The notes below the pieces were generated by a model, which worked only from the letters and a program-made list of their open reading frames with translations, was not told where the DNA came from and did not search any database. The translations under genes and the position numbers were made by a program. From contig SKKM01000150.1 of assembly GCA_007121485.1 (NCBI GenBank), forward strand, positions 1 to 14,104: a DNA stretch of 14,104 nucleotides. The letters run 5' to 3'. This DNA is from Wenzhouxiangella sp. (GTDB lineage Bacteria; Pseudomonadota; Gammaproteobacteria; Xanthomonadales; Wenzhouxiangellaceae). This document shows, piece by piece, positions 6,653 through 13,743 of this stretch. Positions within the stretch are counted from its first letter, which is position 1, and each line of letters begins with the position of its first letter.

Positions 6653-7036
6653 TCAGTGCAGGCTGCGCAGCGCGTGGGCGCGCAGCTGGTCCAGGGTCAC
6701 GTACTCCAGCGCCGCCTCGTGGGTGGCCTCGAGCACCACGCGCGGGGCGCAGCCGGCCTGGAAGGCCTCGCGCCAGCGCGCCGCACACAGGCACCACTGA
6801 TCGCCGGCCTTGAGTCCGGGAAAGCCGAACTCCGGCCGCGGCGTGGACAGGTCGTTGCCGCGGCTGCGGCTGAACTCGAGGAACTCTTTCGTCATCACCG
6901 CACAGACGGTGTGGCTGCCGCGATCCTCGTCGGCCGTGTTGCAGCAGCCGTCGCGGAAAAACCCGGTGACCGGATCATGGCTGCAGTCGGCCAGTTGCTC
7001 ACCGAGAACGTTGACGCTGTCGGCCTTGTCGACCAT
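6653..7036 (-). CDS. DUF2237 family protein
   Basis: This 127-residue protein of unknown function matches the DUF2237 family by its conserved blocks: NVLGEQLADCSHDPVTGFFR (9-28), DGCCNT (29-34), HTVCAVMT (42-49), GNDLSTPRPEFGFPGLKAGD (60-79), WCLCAARW (81-88) and VVLEATHEAALEYV (100-113). Seven cysteines (18, 31, 32, 45, 82, 84, 96) and several histidines make metal binding or redox chemistry conceivable, which is inference only. The ATG at 7036 is chosen over the in-frame ATG at 7117. The upstream choice would overlap the peptidase gene by 65 bases and add a non-conserved extension. The AAGGAG ribosome site overlaps the peptidase stop codon region, 11 bases before the start, suggesting coupled translation. 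Confidence 0.88.
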   Translation of the reverse strand: MVDKADSVNVLGEQLADCSHDPVTGFFRDGCCNTADEDRGSHTVCAVMTKEFLEFSRSRGNDLSTPRPEFGFPGLKAGDQWCLCAARWREAFQAGCAPRVVLEATHEAALEYVTLDQLRAHALRSLH

Positions 7037-7052
7037 ATCTGGCAAAACTCCT

Positions 7053-9086
7053 TCAATCGTCCGAAAAGACATCCAGCCGGTAGTCCAGCTGGTGGGGGGG
7101 CGGATCGCCGCCCTCACCCTTCAGATACAGGTCCATCCACTGCATCAGGCGCAGGCTGTAGTCCCAGCGCGTGGCGGCACGCTGGTTGCCGTGACCTTCG
7201 CCGCGGTACAGCACCAGGCGCACCGGCGGCGGGTCGTCCTGCAGCACCAGGTAGCGGTAAAGAATTCGCGACTGGGTTGGATCCACGCGCGGGTCCGCAT
7301 CGCCGTGCAGGATCAGGATGGGCGTGCGCGCGTTCTGCACGTGGTAGATCGGGCTGGCCTGCTTGAACAGGTCCCAGTCTTCCCACGGCCAGGTCAGGTA
7401 GTGCACCAGGTACAGCTCCTGCGGGATGTCCGAGGTGCCGAGCATGGAGATCTTGTCGGAAATGCCGACATTCATGACCGCCGCGGCGAAACGATCCGAA
7501 TAGTAGGTCGCCGCCCAGGCCGAGGCATAGCCGCCGTAGGACCCCCCGGTCATGCCGACGCGCTCCGGATCGACCAAGCCCTGCTCGATCATCCAGTCCA
7601 CGCCGTCGACCAGATCGCTGAACTCCTCCCTGGCCGGCCGTCCCTGCGAGGTCAGGGCAAACTCAACTCCGCGCCCGGTGCTGCCGCGGTAGTTGGGGTA
7701 GATCATGAAGTAGCCTTCGGCCGCGGCGTGCTGGGCCGGCAGGTTGTAGGTCGTCAGCCAGCCGTTGGAGTAATGCGCTTCCGGTCCGCCGTGCGCGGCC
7801 ACGATCAGCGGGTAGGTTTCGCCCTGCTGGTAGTCCAGCGGCCAGAACAGCAAGGCCTCGATTTCCAGTCCGTCGGCGGCCGGGTAGCGCACCACCTGCT
7901 GGCGGGCCAGGCGCACGTCGGCCAGCCAGGGGTTGGAGTCGCTCAGTCGCTCGACCTCCAGCGTGCGCGGAGACGGCGCGTAGACTTCGCGCGGATGCTC
8001 CGGCGTATTGGCCGTGAACACCATGCGCCCGTTATCGGCCACCGACAGGGAATCGAAGATCAGTCCGCGCCGCTCGTACAGCGTGTTGTGGCCGCGGCCG
8101 GTCACGGCGATCTGCCCGACCCGGGCCTCCACGCCCTCGTAGCTGATGAACAGGACCTCGCCCGGGGCGCGCCAGTTGACGTGCCAGACGTGACCGAGCA
8201 GATCCGGCAGCAGGTTGGTCCACTCGCCGCCGTCGCGACCGGCCACCATGAGCCGGCCTTCGCGCGTGTCCTCGATCTTGTCGGTGGCGATGAAGGCGAA
8301 GTGCGCGCCGTCCGGGCTCCAAGCGCTGGCCCCCAGCTTGCCGGGGTTGTCGATGCGCCCGATCTCGCTGCCGTCAGGGCGGATCATGCGGATGCGCTGG
8401 AACATCAGGGTGTCGTCGACCAGCTGGCGCGGCGTCACGACGATCGCCAGGCGGTCTCCGGCCGGGGACCACTGGACCCGCTGTACCGAACCCTCGATGT
8501 CGAGCATCTCCGGCTCGGCGCCGTTCAGTTCGGCGATCCAAAGGCGGCGCGGGCGCCAGTCTTCCTCGAAGATGATCGCGTTGAAGCCCTTGTCGTGCAG
8601 GGCCCGGGTGTCGTCGTCCAGCGGCTCGGTGCCGACCAGCGCCACGCGCCGGCCGTCGGGCGCCAGGCTGTAGTTGGCCACGCCCGTGCCGATGGTCAGC
8701 AAGCGCTCGGCTTCACCGCCGGCCACCGGGATCCGGTACAGCGTGGCCTGGCTGTCGCTCCCGCGCCGGCTGACGAAGGTGATGGCGGAACTGTCCGGCA
8801 TCCATCCGAGCTGGCCGATGTTGACCTCGCCGGTGATGAAGGCGCGGCTTTGCCCGTCGCGACCGATCACGTGCAGCTCCGACCAGGCCGGACCGTCCTC
8901 GCCCACGCCCGGCCGCCGGGGCACGATGCGCGTATAGGCGATGCGATTGCCGTCCGGGCTGACAACTGCCTGCCCGACCTGCTGCAGGCGCGCGATCTGC
9001 TCCAGCGTCATGCCGGCCTCGGCCCAGGCCAGAAGCGGCAGCAGCAGCAGGGCCAGCAGTACGCTCAGTCGATGAATCATGGTCAT
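7053..9086 (-). CDS. Exported S9 family prolyl-oligopeptidase-type peptidase
   Basis: This 677-residue serine peptidase is predicted to be periplasmic or otherwise exported. The signal peptide is MTMIHRLSVLLALLLLPLLA then WA|EAG. The ATG at 9086 is preferred because GGGAG (9093-9097) sits 6 bases upstream; 9119 has no such site. The N-terminal two thirds (about 25-395) is a WD/TolB-like beta-propeller with repeated SPDG motifs (43-46, 257-260; SPAG at 207). The alpha/beta-hydrolase domain (about 400-660) has the nucleophile S516 in GGSYGG, D598 in HGDADPRVDP and H632 in GEGHGN. It also has the HGGP loop (432-435) and NYRGSTGRG (465-473). It belongs with acylaminoacyl-peptidase / dipeptidyl-peptidase-like S9 enzymes that trim short peptides. 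It leads the cluster with DUF2237 and the thioesterase, and lies 78 bases downstream of the flavoenzyme gene. Confidence 0.9.
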   Translation of the reverse strand: MTMIHRLSVLLALLLLPLLAWAEAGMTLEQIARLQQVGQAVVSPDGNRIAYTRIVPRRPGVGEDGPAWSELHVIGRDGQSRAFITGEVNIGQLGWMPDSSAITFVSRRGSDSQATLYRIPVAGGEAERLLTIGTGVANYSLAPDGRRVALVGTEPLDDDTRALHDKGFNAIIFEEDWRPRRLWIAELNGAEPEMLDIEGSVQRVQWSPAGDRLAIVVTPRQLVDDTLMFQRIRMIRPDGSEIGRIDNPGKLGASAWSPDGAHFAFIATDKIEDTREGRLMVAGRDGGEWTNLLPDLLGHVWHVNWRAPGEVLFISYEGVEARVGQIAVTGRGHNTLYERRGLIFDSLSVADNGRMVFTANTPEHPREVYAPSPRTLEVERLSDSNPWLADVRLARQQVVRYPAADGLEIEALLFWPLDYQQGETYPLIVAAHGGPEAHYSNGWLTTYNLPAQHAAAEGYFMIYPNYRGSTGRGVEFALTSQGRPAREEFSDLVDGVDWMIEQGLVDPERVGMTGGSYGGYASAWAATYYSDRFAAAVMNVGISDKISMLGTSDIPQELYLVHYLTWPWEDWDLFKQASPIYHVQNARTPILILHGDADPRVDPTQSRILYRYLVLQDDPPPVRLVLYRGEGHGNQRAATRWDYSLRLMQWMDLYLKGEGGDPPPHQLDYRLDVFSDD

Positions 9087-9164
9087 GCCGATCTCCCTCG
9101 AATTAGATGAAACTTGCACATTCCAGCCGGAAACGATAGCAGAAGCCCGGGCCGGCCAGGCCGC

Positions 9165-10523
9165 TCAGAGGACCTTGCCGGGGTTGAGGACGCCGTCCGG
9201 ATCGAAATGCCGCTTGAGCACGCGCAGGCTGTCCATCTCGGCCGCCGAGCGCGAGAAATGCAGGTAATCCCGCTTCAGCAGGCCGACCCCGTGTTCCGCC
9301 GACACGCTGCCGCCGTGGGCCTGGACCACTTCGAACACGCGCGGGCTCAGGCCGTCGCAGGCGCGGCGGAAATCGCCCGGATCCATCTCTTCGGGGCACA
9401 GCACGTTCATGTGCAGGTTGCCGTCGCCGATATGGCCGAACCAGACCACCTCGAAATCGGGATAGTGCCGGGCCACCAGGCTTTCCAGATCCGACAGGAA
9501 ATCCGGCACCCGCGCCACCCGCACCGACAAGTCGTTCTTGTAGGGTGTGCGCGGCGCGATCGATTCGCTGATCGCCTCGCGCCAGCGCCACAGTTCGGCG
9601 GCCTGGGCATCCGACTGGCTGATCAGCCCGTCACAGACCTGTTCGGCCTCGACCAGGGCCTCGAAAACGGCCAGGGCCTGATCCTGGCAGGCCTGGTCGG
9701 GATCGTCGAACTCGACCACCGCGTAGAACGACGCGGCCTCATCCAGCGGGAAGGGCTTGCCGAGCGCGGCCTCGACATGCGCCACCGAGCGCCGGTCGAA
9801 GAACTCGAAGGCCGACAGGGTCAGCGCCTGCTGCAACCGGGCCAGCGCGGGCATCACCGCCTCCAGCCCCGAGAATGCGAGCAACAGCAGGGACTGTTGC
9901 GGCGGCGGCGGGATGAGGCCCACGGTGGCCTCGGTGATGATGCCGAAAATGCCTTCGCTGCCGACCATCAGCTGGCGCAGGTCCGGACCGGCATTGTTCT
10001 TGATCAGGCCGCGGTTGAGTTCCAGCACCTCGCCGCGGCCGTCGACCACGGTCAATCCGCGCACCCAGTCACGGGTCATGCCGTAGCGCAGCACGCGAAT
10101 GCCGCCGGCGTTGGTGGCGATGCTGCCGCCCAGCTGGCTGGAGGCCGCCGCGGCCCAGTCGACCGGGTAATACAGGCCGGCGTCCAGCGCGCGCCGCTGC
10201 AGCTCACCCACGCTCATGCCGGCCTGCGCGGTCAGGCTGCACTCGACCGTGTTCAGCTCCACCAGGCCGCGCATCTTCTCCAGCGACACCACCACTTCGC
10301 CGCGGGCGGCCACGGCGCCACCGGACAAGCCGGTCCGCCCCCCGCTGGGCACCAGCGCGCGCCCTTCCGAGCGCGCCCAGCGCACCAGATCGACCACGTC
10401 GGCCGTGCTGCGGGGAAACACCACCCGCTCCGGCGCCGGGGCCCAGAAACGCGTCCAGTCGCGGCCGTAGTGGGCCAGGCTTTCGGCGTCGGTCAGTACT
10501 TCGAGATCGGGAAAGCGGCTCAT
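9165..10523 (-). CDS. FAD-linked D-2-hydroxyglutarate dehydrogenase family oxidoreductase
   Basis: This 452-residue flavoenzyme is of the VAO/GlcD type. The FAD-binding domain (about 30-205) has the pyrophosphate loop PSGGRTGLSGG (59-69) and GGSIATNAGGIRVLRYGMT (132-150). The C-terminal domain carries the metal-site motif H364-IGDGNLH371 and E410-HGVG. Length and motifs fit D-2-hydroxyglutarate or D-lactate dehydrogenases, which oxidise a D-2-hydroxyacid to the 2-oxoacid and pass electrons via FAD to a carrier such as ETF. The divergent serA 84 bases away strongly favours D-2-hydroxyglutarate. In pseudomonads the equivalent neighbour pair recycles the D-2-hydroxyglutarate that SerA makes. An AAGG ribosome site lies 9 bases before the ATG. 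Substrate is inferred from context, so D-lactate remains possible. Confidence 0.85.
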   Translation of the reverse strand: MSRFPDLEVLTDAESLAHYGRDWTRFWAPAPERVVFPRSTADVVDLVRWARSEGRALVPSGGRTGLSGGAVAARGEVVVSLEKMRGLVELNTVECSLTAQAGMSVGELQRRALDAGLYYPVDWAAAASSQLGGSIATNAGGIRVLRYGMTRDWVRGLTVVDGRGEVLELNRGLIKNNAGPDLRQLMVGSEGIFGIITEATVGLIPPPPQQSLLLLAFSGLEAVMPALARLQQALTLSAFEFFDRRSVAHVEAALGKPFPLDEAASFYAVVEFDDPDQACQDQALAVFEALVEAEQVCDGLISQSDAQAAELWRWREAISESIAPRTPYKNDLSVRVARVPDFLSDLESLVARHYPDFEVVWFGHIGDGNLHMNVLCPEEMDPGDFRRACDGLSPRVFEVVQAHGGSVSAEHGVGLLKRDYLHFSRSAAEMDSLRVLKRHFDPDGVLNPGKVL

Positions 10524-10549
10524 TCGCGGCTACCTTGCTCAGCGGCGCA

Positions 10550-10570
10550 CCCGATACTGCGATAATCGGG
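10550..10570. promoter_or_regulatory. Inverted repeat overlapping a -10-like element in the serA / flavoenzyme divergent region
   Basis: Arms CCCGAT (10550-10555) and ATCGGG (10565-10570) are separated by 9 bases. The right arm overlaps the end of GATAAT (10561-10566), a 5-of-6 match to a -10 box 41 bases upstream of the serA ATG. No good -35 lies at normal spacing (the nearest, TTGCTC at 10535-10540, is 20 bases away). The whole divergent region is only 84 bases, so a protein bound here could control both genes. Confidence 0.35.
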
Positions 10571-10607
10571 CTTCAACGCCCCGTGGCGATCATCCATCGG
10601 ATTCATC

Positions 10608-11843
10608 ATGTCGAACAAGAACCTTTCGCTGGCCAAGGAACGCATCAAGTTTCTCATGCTCGAGGGTGTGCATGCGCGCGGCCTCGACGAGTTGCGGCGA
10701 AACGGCTACCACAACATCGAGACCCTGCCCACGGCACCGCCGCCGGCGGAACTGGCCGAACGCCTGCGCGACGTGCACTTCCTGGGCATCCGCTCGCGCA
10801 GCCAGATCACCGCCGAGGCCCTGGACAGCGCGGAAAAGCTCACCGCCATCGGCTGCTTCTGCATCGGCACCGACCAGGTGAACCTGGCCGCCGCCCGCCA
10901 GCGCGGCATTCCGGTGTTCAATGCGCCCTACGCCAACACCCGCTCGGTGGCCGAACTGGTGCTGGGCGAGATCATCATGCTGATGCGCGGCATCCCCATG
11001 CGCAACGCCGGCGCCCATCGCGGCCAATGGCTGAAAAGCGCCAAGGGCTCGCACGAGGTGCGCGGCAAGACCTTAGGGATAGTCGGCTACGGCCACATCG
11101 GCTCGCAGCTGGGCATCCTCGCCGAGGGCCTGGGCATGCGCGTGATCTACTACGACATCGCCGCCAAGCTGCCGCTGGGAAACGCCTTCGGCCTGGGTTC
11201 GCTGGCTGAACTGCTGGCCGAGGCCGACGTGGTCAGCGTCCACGTGCCGGACACCGAGCTGACCCGCAACATGATCAACGCCGACACCCTGGCCAGCATG
11301 CGTCCCGGCGTGCACTTCATCAACGCCGCCAGGGGCCGCATCGTCGACATCCCCGCCCTGGCCGAGGCCTTGCGCAGCGGCCACGTCGCCTCAGCCGCGC
11401 TGGACGTGTTCCCGGTCGAGCCCAAGGGGGCCGACGAGCCCTTCGTCTCGGAGCTGCGCGGGATGGACAACGTGCTGCTGACCCCGCATATCGGCGGCAG
11501 CACCCTGGAAGCGCAGGAAAACATCGCCCTGGACGTGGCCACCAAGCTGGCGCGCTATTCCGACAACGGCTCGACCATGGGCGCGGTCAATTTTCCCGAG
11601 GTCAGCCTGCCCGACCAGGCCAATACCCGGCGCATCCTGCACATCCACCGCAACGAGCCGGGCGTCTTGCAGGCCATCAACAGCGTGATCTCCGCCGCCT
11701 CGGTCAATATCGCCGCCCAGTACCTGCAGACCCTGCCCGACGTCGGCTACGTGGTCATGGACCTGGAAACCGAGGACACGCCGGCCCTGGTGCGCGAACT
11801 CGACCGCATCCCGGCGACCATCCGCACCCGTTACCTGAACTAG
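10608..11843 (+). CDS. serA: D-3-phosphoglycerate dehydrogenase
   Basis: This 411-residue NAD-dependent enzyme catalyses the first step of serine synthesis, 3-phosphoglycerate to 3-phosphohydroxypyruvate. The nucleotide-binding motif is GIVGYGHIG (157-165). The catalytic set is R242 (NAARG), E271 (FPVEP) and H294 (TPHIGGST), matching R240/E269/H292 of E. coli. The C-terminal ACT domain (about 340-411) keeps the serine-contact residues H347, N349 and N367 (HIHRNEPGVL, VNIAAQYLQT), so feedback inhibition by serine is expected. It is the short E. coli-type form, without the extra domain of longer PGDHs. No strong Shine-Dalgarno precedes the ATG. A GNAT gene follows 13 bases downstream. The divergent flavoenzyme gene suggests 2-oxoglutarate reduction by SerA is part of its cycle. 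Confidence 0.95.
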   Translation: MSNKNLSLAKERIKFLMLEGVHARGLDELRRNGYHNIETLPTAPPPAELAERLRDVHFLGIRSRSQITAEALDSAEKLTAIGCFCIGTDQVNLAAARQRGIPVFNAPYANTRSVAELVLGEIIMLMRGIPMRNAGAHRGQWLKSAKGSHEVRGKTLGIVGYGHIGSQLGILAEGLGMRVIYYDIAAKLPLGNAFGLGSLAELLAEADVVSVHVPDTELTRNMINADTLASMRPGVHFINAARGRIVDIPALAEALRSGHVASAALDVFPVEPKGADEPFVSELRGMDNVLLTPHIGGSTLEAQENIALDVATKLARYSDNGSTMGAVNFPEVSLPDQANTRRILHIHRNEPGVLQAINSVISAASVNIAAQYLQTLPDVGYVVMDLETEDTPALVRELDRIPATIRTRYLN

Positions 11844-11856
11844 GAGACAGTTGCCC

Positions 11857-12132
11857 ATGAACGAGCCGATCGAACTGGATGCAGACGCCCAGCGCTTTGT
11901 CGCCGTCGTCGACGGCCACGAGTGCGAACTGAGATTCACCTGGCACGGCGAGGTCGCCAGTTTCGACAGCGTGCAGGTGCCGAAGGCGGTCGGCGGTCGC
12001 GGCATCGCCGGTCACCTGACCCGTCACGCGCTGGACTGGGCGCGCTCGCAAGGGCACCAGATGCGTCCGGTCTGTCCCTACGTGCAGCGCTGGATCCAGC
12101 GCCACCCCGACTACGCCGACCTGGTCGCCTGA
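11857..12132 (+). CDS. Small GNAT-like N-acetyltransferase (YjdJ type)
   Basis: This 91-residue single-domain protein is of the short GCN5-related acetyltransferase group. The acetyl-CoA pyrophosphate loop region is VGGRGIAGHLTRHALDWARS (45-64), preceded by FDSVQVPKA. The characteristic C-terminal sequence is RPVCPYVQRWIQRHPDYADL (70-89), the CPYVxxxIxRHPxY pattern of this family. The acceptor substrate is unknown. AGGAGA (11842-11847) overlaps the serA stop and sits 9 bases before the ATG at 11857. A TTG at 11851, 3 bases after that site, would add two residues and is less likely. It is probably co-transcribed with serA. Its last 22 bases overlap the end of the convergent aminotransferase gene. 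Confidence 0.82.
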   Translation: MNEPIELDADAQRFVAVVDGHECELRFTWHGEVASFDSVQVPKAVGGRGIAGHLTRHALDWARSQGHQMRPVCPYVQRWIQRHPDYADLVA

Positions 12133-13514
12133 GGCGCCAGGTCCACCGTGGCCAGGGCGCGGTCGAGGCCGCGCTCCAGTTTGGCCGCCAGTTCGTCGAT
12201 CTGATCCTCGTTGATGATCAGCGGCGGGCACACGGCGATGATGTCACCCACGATCGCGCGCACCACCAGGCCCTCTTCCAGACAGGCCGCGGCGACGCGG
12301 AACGCCATCTTCTCCGATGGCGGGAACGAGGTTCGCGTTGCCTTGTCAGCGACCAGTTCCAGTCCGGCGATCAGCCCGATGCCGCGCTGATTGCCGACCA
12401 GCGGGTGCTCGCCCAGGCGCTGCAGCGCGGCCTGGAACGGGACGCTCATCGCCGCCGCATGCGCCATCAGGCCCCGCTCTTCCATCAATTCAAGATTTCG
12501 CACCGCCACGGCGGCCGAGACCGGATGCCCTGAATAGGTCAGACCGTGCGCGAACAGGCCGACCCCGCCGGCGGTCTCCGCAATCGCCTCATACATGAAC
12601 GACGGCACGGCCACGGCCGAAATCGGCAGGTAGGCCGAAGACAGCGCCTTGGCCATGGTCATGGTGGCAGGCCGCATGCCGTAGGTCTGGCAGCCGAAGG
12701 GATTGCCGGTGCGGCCGAAGGCGCACACCACCTCGTCGTCGACCAGCAGGATGTCGTTGGCCTCCAGCACCGGCTGGATGCGCTGGAAGTAGCCTTCGGG
12801 CGGCAGGATCACGCCTCCGGCGCCCATCAGCGGCTCGGCGAACATGGCGGCGATGTTGTCCGCGCCCTCACGCGCTATGACTTCCTCCAGCTCCTGGCCC
12901 AGGCGCTCGACGAATTCGGCCTCCGACTCGCCCGGCCTCCCCTGGCGATAGAAATGGGGCGAAGTCAGGTGAATCACGTCGTCCATGTTCAGGCCGAAGT
13001 GCTTGTGGAAGGCTGGCAGCCCGGTCAGCGCCGCCGTGGCCACGGTCACCCCGTGATAGGCATTGCCGCGCGTGAGGATCTTGCGCTTGGACGGCTTGCC
13101 GATGGCGTTGAAGTAGTAGCGCACCAGTTTGACCTGGGCGTCGTTGGCGTCCGAGCCTGAGCAGCCGAACAGAAAGCGCGCGCCCTCGATCGGCACCCAC
13201 TCGGACAGCTTGGTCGCCAGGCGGATCGACGGCTCGTTGCTTTTTCCAGCGAACAAGGGGCCATAGCAGAAAGTCTCCATCTGCTCGGCCGCGACCCGGG
13301 CCAGTTCCTTTTCACCGTAGCCCAAAGCCGTGCACCACAGGCCGGCCATGCCCTCCAAGTATTTCCTGCCGTGGTTGTCGTAGACATACACCCCCTCGCC
13401 GCGCTGCCAGATCTGCGGGCCCGAGCGGGCGTGCCCGGCCAGGTCGGTGCAGGGGTGGAAGAGGTGTTGCAGGTCCTGCTGCTCAAGTGTGGCGGTCACG
13501 CGCCCGACTCCCAT
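12111..13514 (-). CDS. Class III PLP-dependent aminotransferase (omega-amino acid/polyamine:pyruvate type)
   Basis: This 467-residue cytoplasmic transaminase has a visible PLP site: GCSGSDAND (117-125), Y153-H154-G155, D260 in VDDEVVCAFGRTG, and the Schiff-base lysine K289 in MAKALSSAYLPIS. THR/SER of FAHGLTYSGHPV (321-332) contacts phosphate in the family. The N-terminal DNHGRKYLEGMAGLWCTALG (46-65) resembles putrescine/beta-alanine:pyruvate transaminases such as SpuC. The likely reaction is transfer of a terminal amino group from a diamine or omega-amino acid to pyruvate; the donor is unknown. The ATG at 13514 has AGGA 11 bases upstream. A GTG at 13499 with GGGAG 8 bases before it is a credible alternative start (462 residues). 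It is transcribed divergently from the right-edge gene. Confidence 0.88.
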   Translation of the reverse strand: MGVGRVTATLEQQDLQHLFHPCTDLAGHARSGPQIWQRGEGVYVYDNHGRKYLEGMAGLWCTALGYGEKELARVAAEQMETFCYGPLFAGKSNEPSIRLATKLSEWVPIEGARFLFGCSGSDANDAQVKLVRYYFNAIGKPSKRKILTRGNAYHGVTVATAALTGLPAFHKHFGLNMDDVIHLTSPHFYRQGRPGESEAEFVERLGQELEEVIAREGADNIAAMFAEPLMGAGGVILPPEGYFQRIQPVLEANDILLVDDEVVCAFGRTGNPFGCQTYGMRPATMTMAKALSSAYLPISAVAVPSFMYEAIAETAGGVGLFAHGLTYSGHPVSAAVAVRNLELMEERGLMAHAAAMSVPFQAALQRLGEHPLVGNQRGIGLIAGLELVADKATRTSFPPSEKMAFRVAAACLEEGLVVRAIVGDIIAVCPPLIINEDQIDELAAKLERGLDRALATVDLAPQATRSA

Positions 13515-13602
13515 CCAAGGTCATTCCTACATGTTAGCGAACCCTGCCTGACCCGGCATTGCCTTTTCCGTTGGCGGCGCATTGCATGAATTTTCTCCGC
13601 CG

Positions 13603-13618
13603 TTTGACTCCGGTCAAA
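13603..13618. promoter_or_regulatory. FNR/DNR-like palindromic operator
   Basis: TTTGAC-TCCG-GTCAAA is a perfect inverted repeat with 6-base arms and a 4-base spacer. It matches the TTGAT-N4-ATCAA layout of FNR/Anr/DNR-family sites, with C/G at the innermost pair. Its centre (13610.5) is 41.5 bases upstream of the start site (13652, an A) implied by the -10-like TAGGAT at 13640-13645, the textbook position for class II activation. The regulator identity is inference. Confidence 0.5.
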
Positions 13619-13639
13619 TGGCCCCGCGTATTAGAACAT

Positions 13640-13645
13640 TAGGAT
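13640..13645 (+). promoter_or_regulatory. Candidate -10 element for the right-edge exported gene
   Basis: TAGGAT matches four of six positions of the sigma-70 -10 box and is placed as expected for an activator bound at the palindrome upstream. An alternative reading uses TTGACT (13604-13609) as -35 and TATTAG (13629-13634) as -10, with a long 19-base spacer. In that case the palindrome would overlap the -35 box. Confidence 0.35.
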
Positions 13646-13666
13646 GAGCGCATCCGGAATGAGAGC

Positions 13667-13691
13667 CTCCGCTCAAACTCCGGCAGCGGAG
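13667..13691 (+). promoter_or_regulatory. Leader stem-loop upstream of the right-edge gene
   Basis: CTCCGCT (13667-13673) pairs with AGCGGAG (13685-13691) across an 11-base loop. If transcription starts near 13652, this lies in the 5' untranslated leader, 52 bases before the start codon. There is no T-tract, so it is not a terminator. It may affect mRNA stability or be incidental. Confidence 0.3.
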
Positions 13692-13743
13692 AGCGCCACA
13701 GCGATCTCTGGAGAAATTTATCTGCTCATTTCAGGAGACAAAA

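Larger units (their letters stand above)
13515..13743. other. Divergent intergenic region of 229 bases, lower GC than its surroundings
   Basis: This is the longest gene-free stretch in the window. It contains an FNR-like palindrome (13603-13618), a candidate -10 (13640-13645), a leader stem-loop (13667-13691) and a ribosome site (AGGAG, 13733-13737, 6 bases before the ATG at 13744). No open frame across it has coding character. Confidence 0.6.

Noticed and set aside
6810..9110. A 766-codon plus-strand open frame opposite the S9 peptidase
   Set aside because: The peptidase frame has a signal peptide, catalytic triad and ribosome site. The antisense frame is stop-free only because of high GC at third positions.
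9087..9164. Promoter-like TCTAAT on the minus strand before the peptidase gene
   Set aside because: It would place the transcript start on top of the ribosome site, and no -35 lies at a suitable distance. The peptidase may instead be read from the flavoenzyme promoter.
9114..10565. A 483-codon plus-strand open frame opposite the flavoenzyme
   Set aside because: All conserved FAD and metal-site motifs are on the minus strand. This frame has shadow composition (His/Gln/Arg/Ala-rich) and no family signature.
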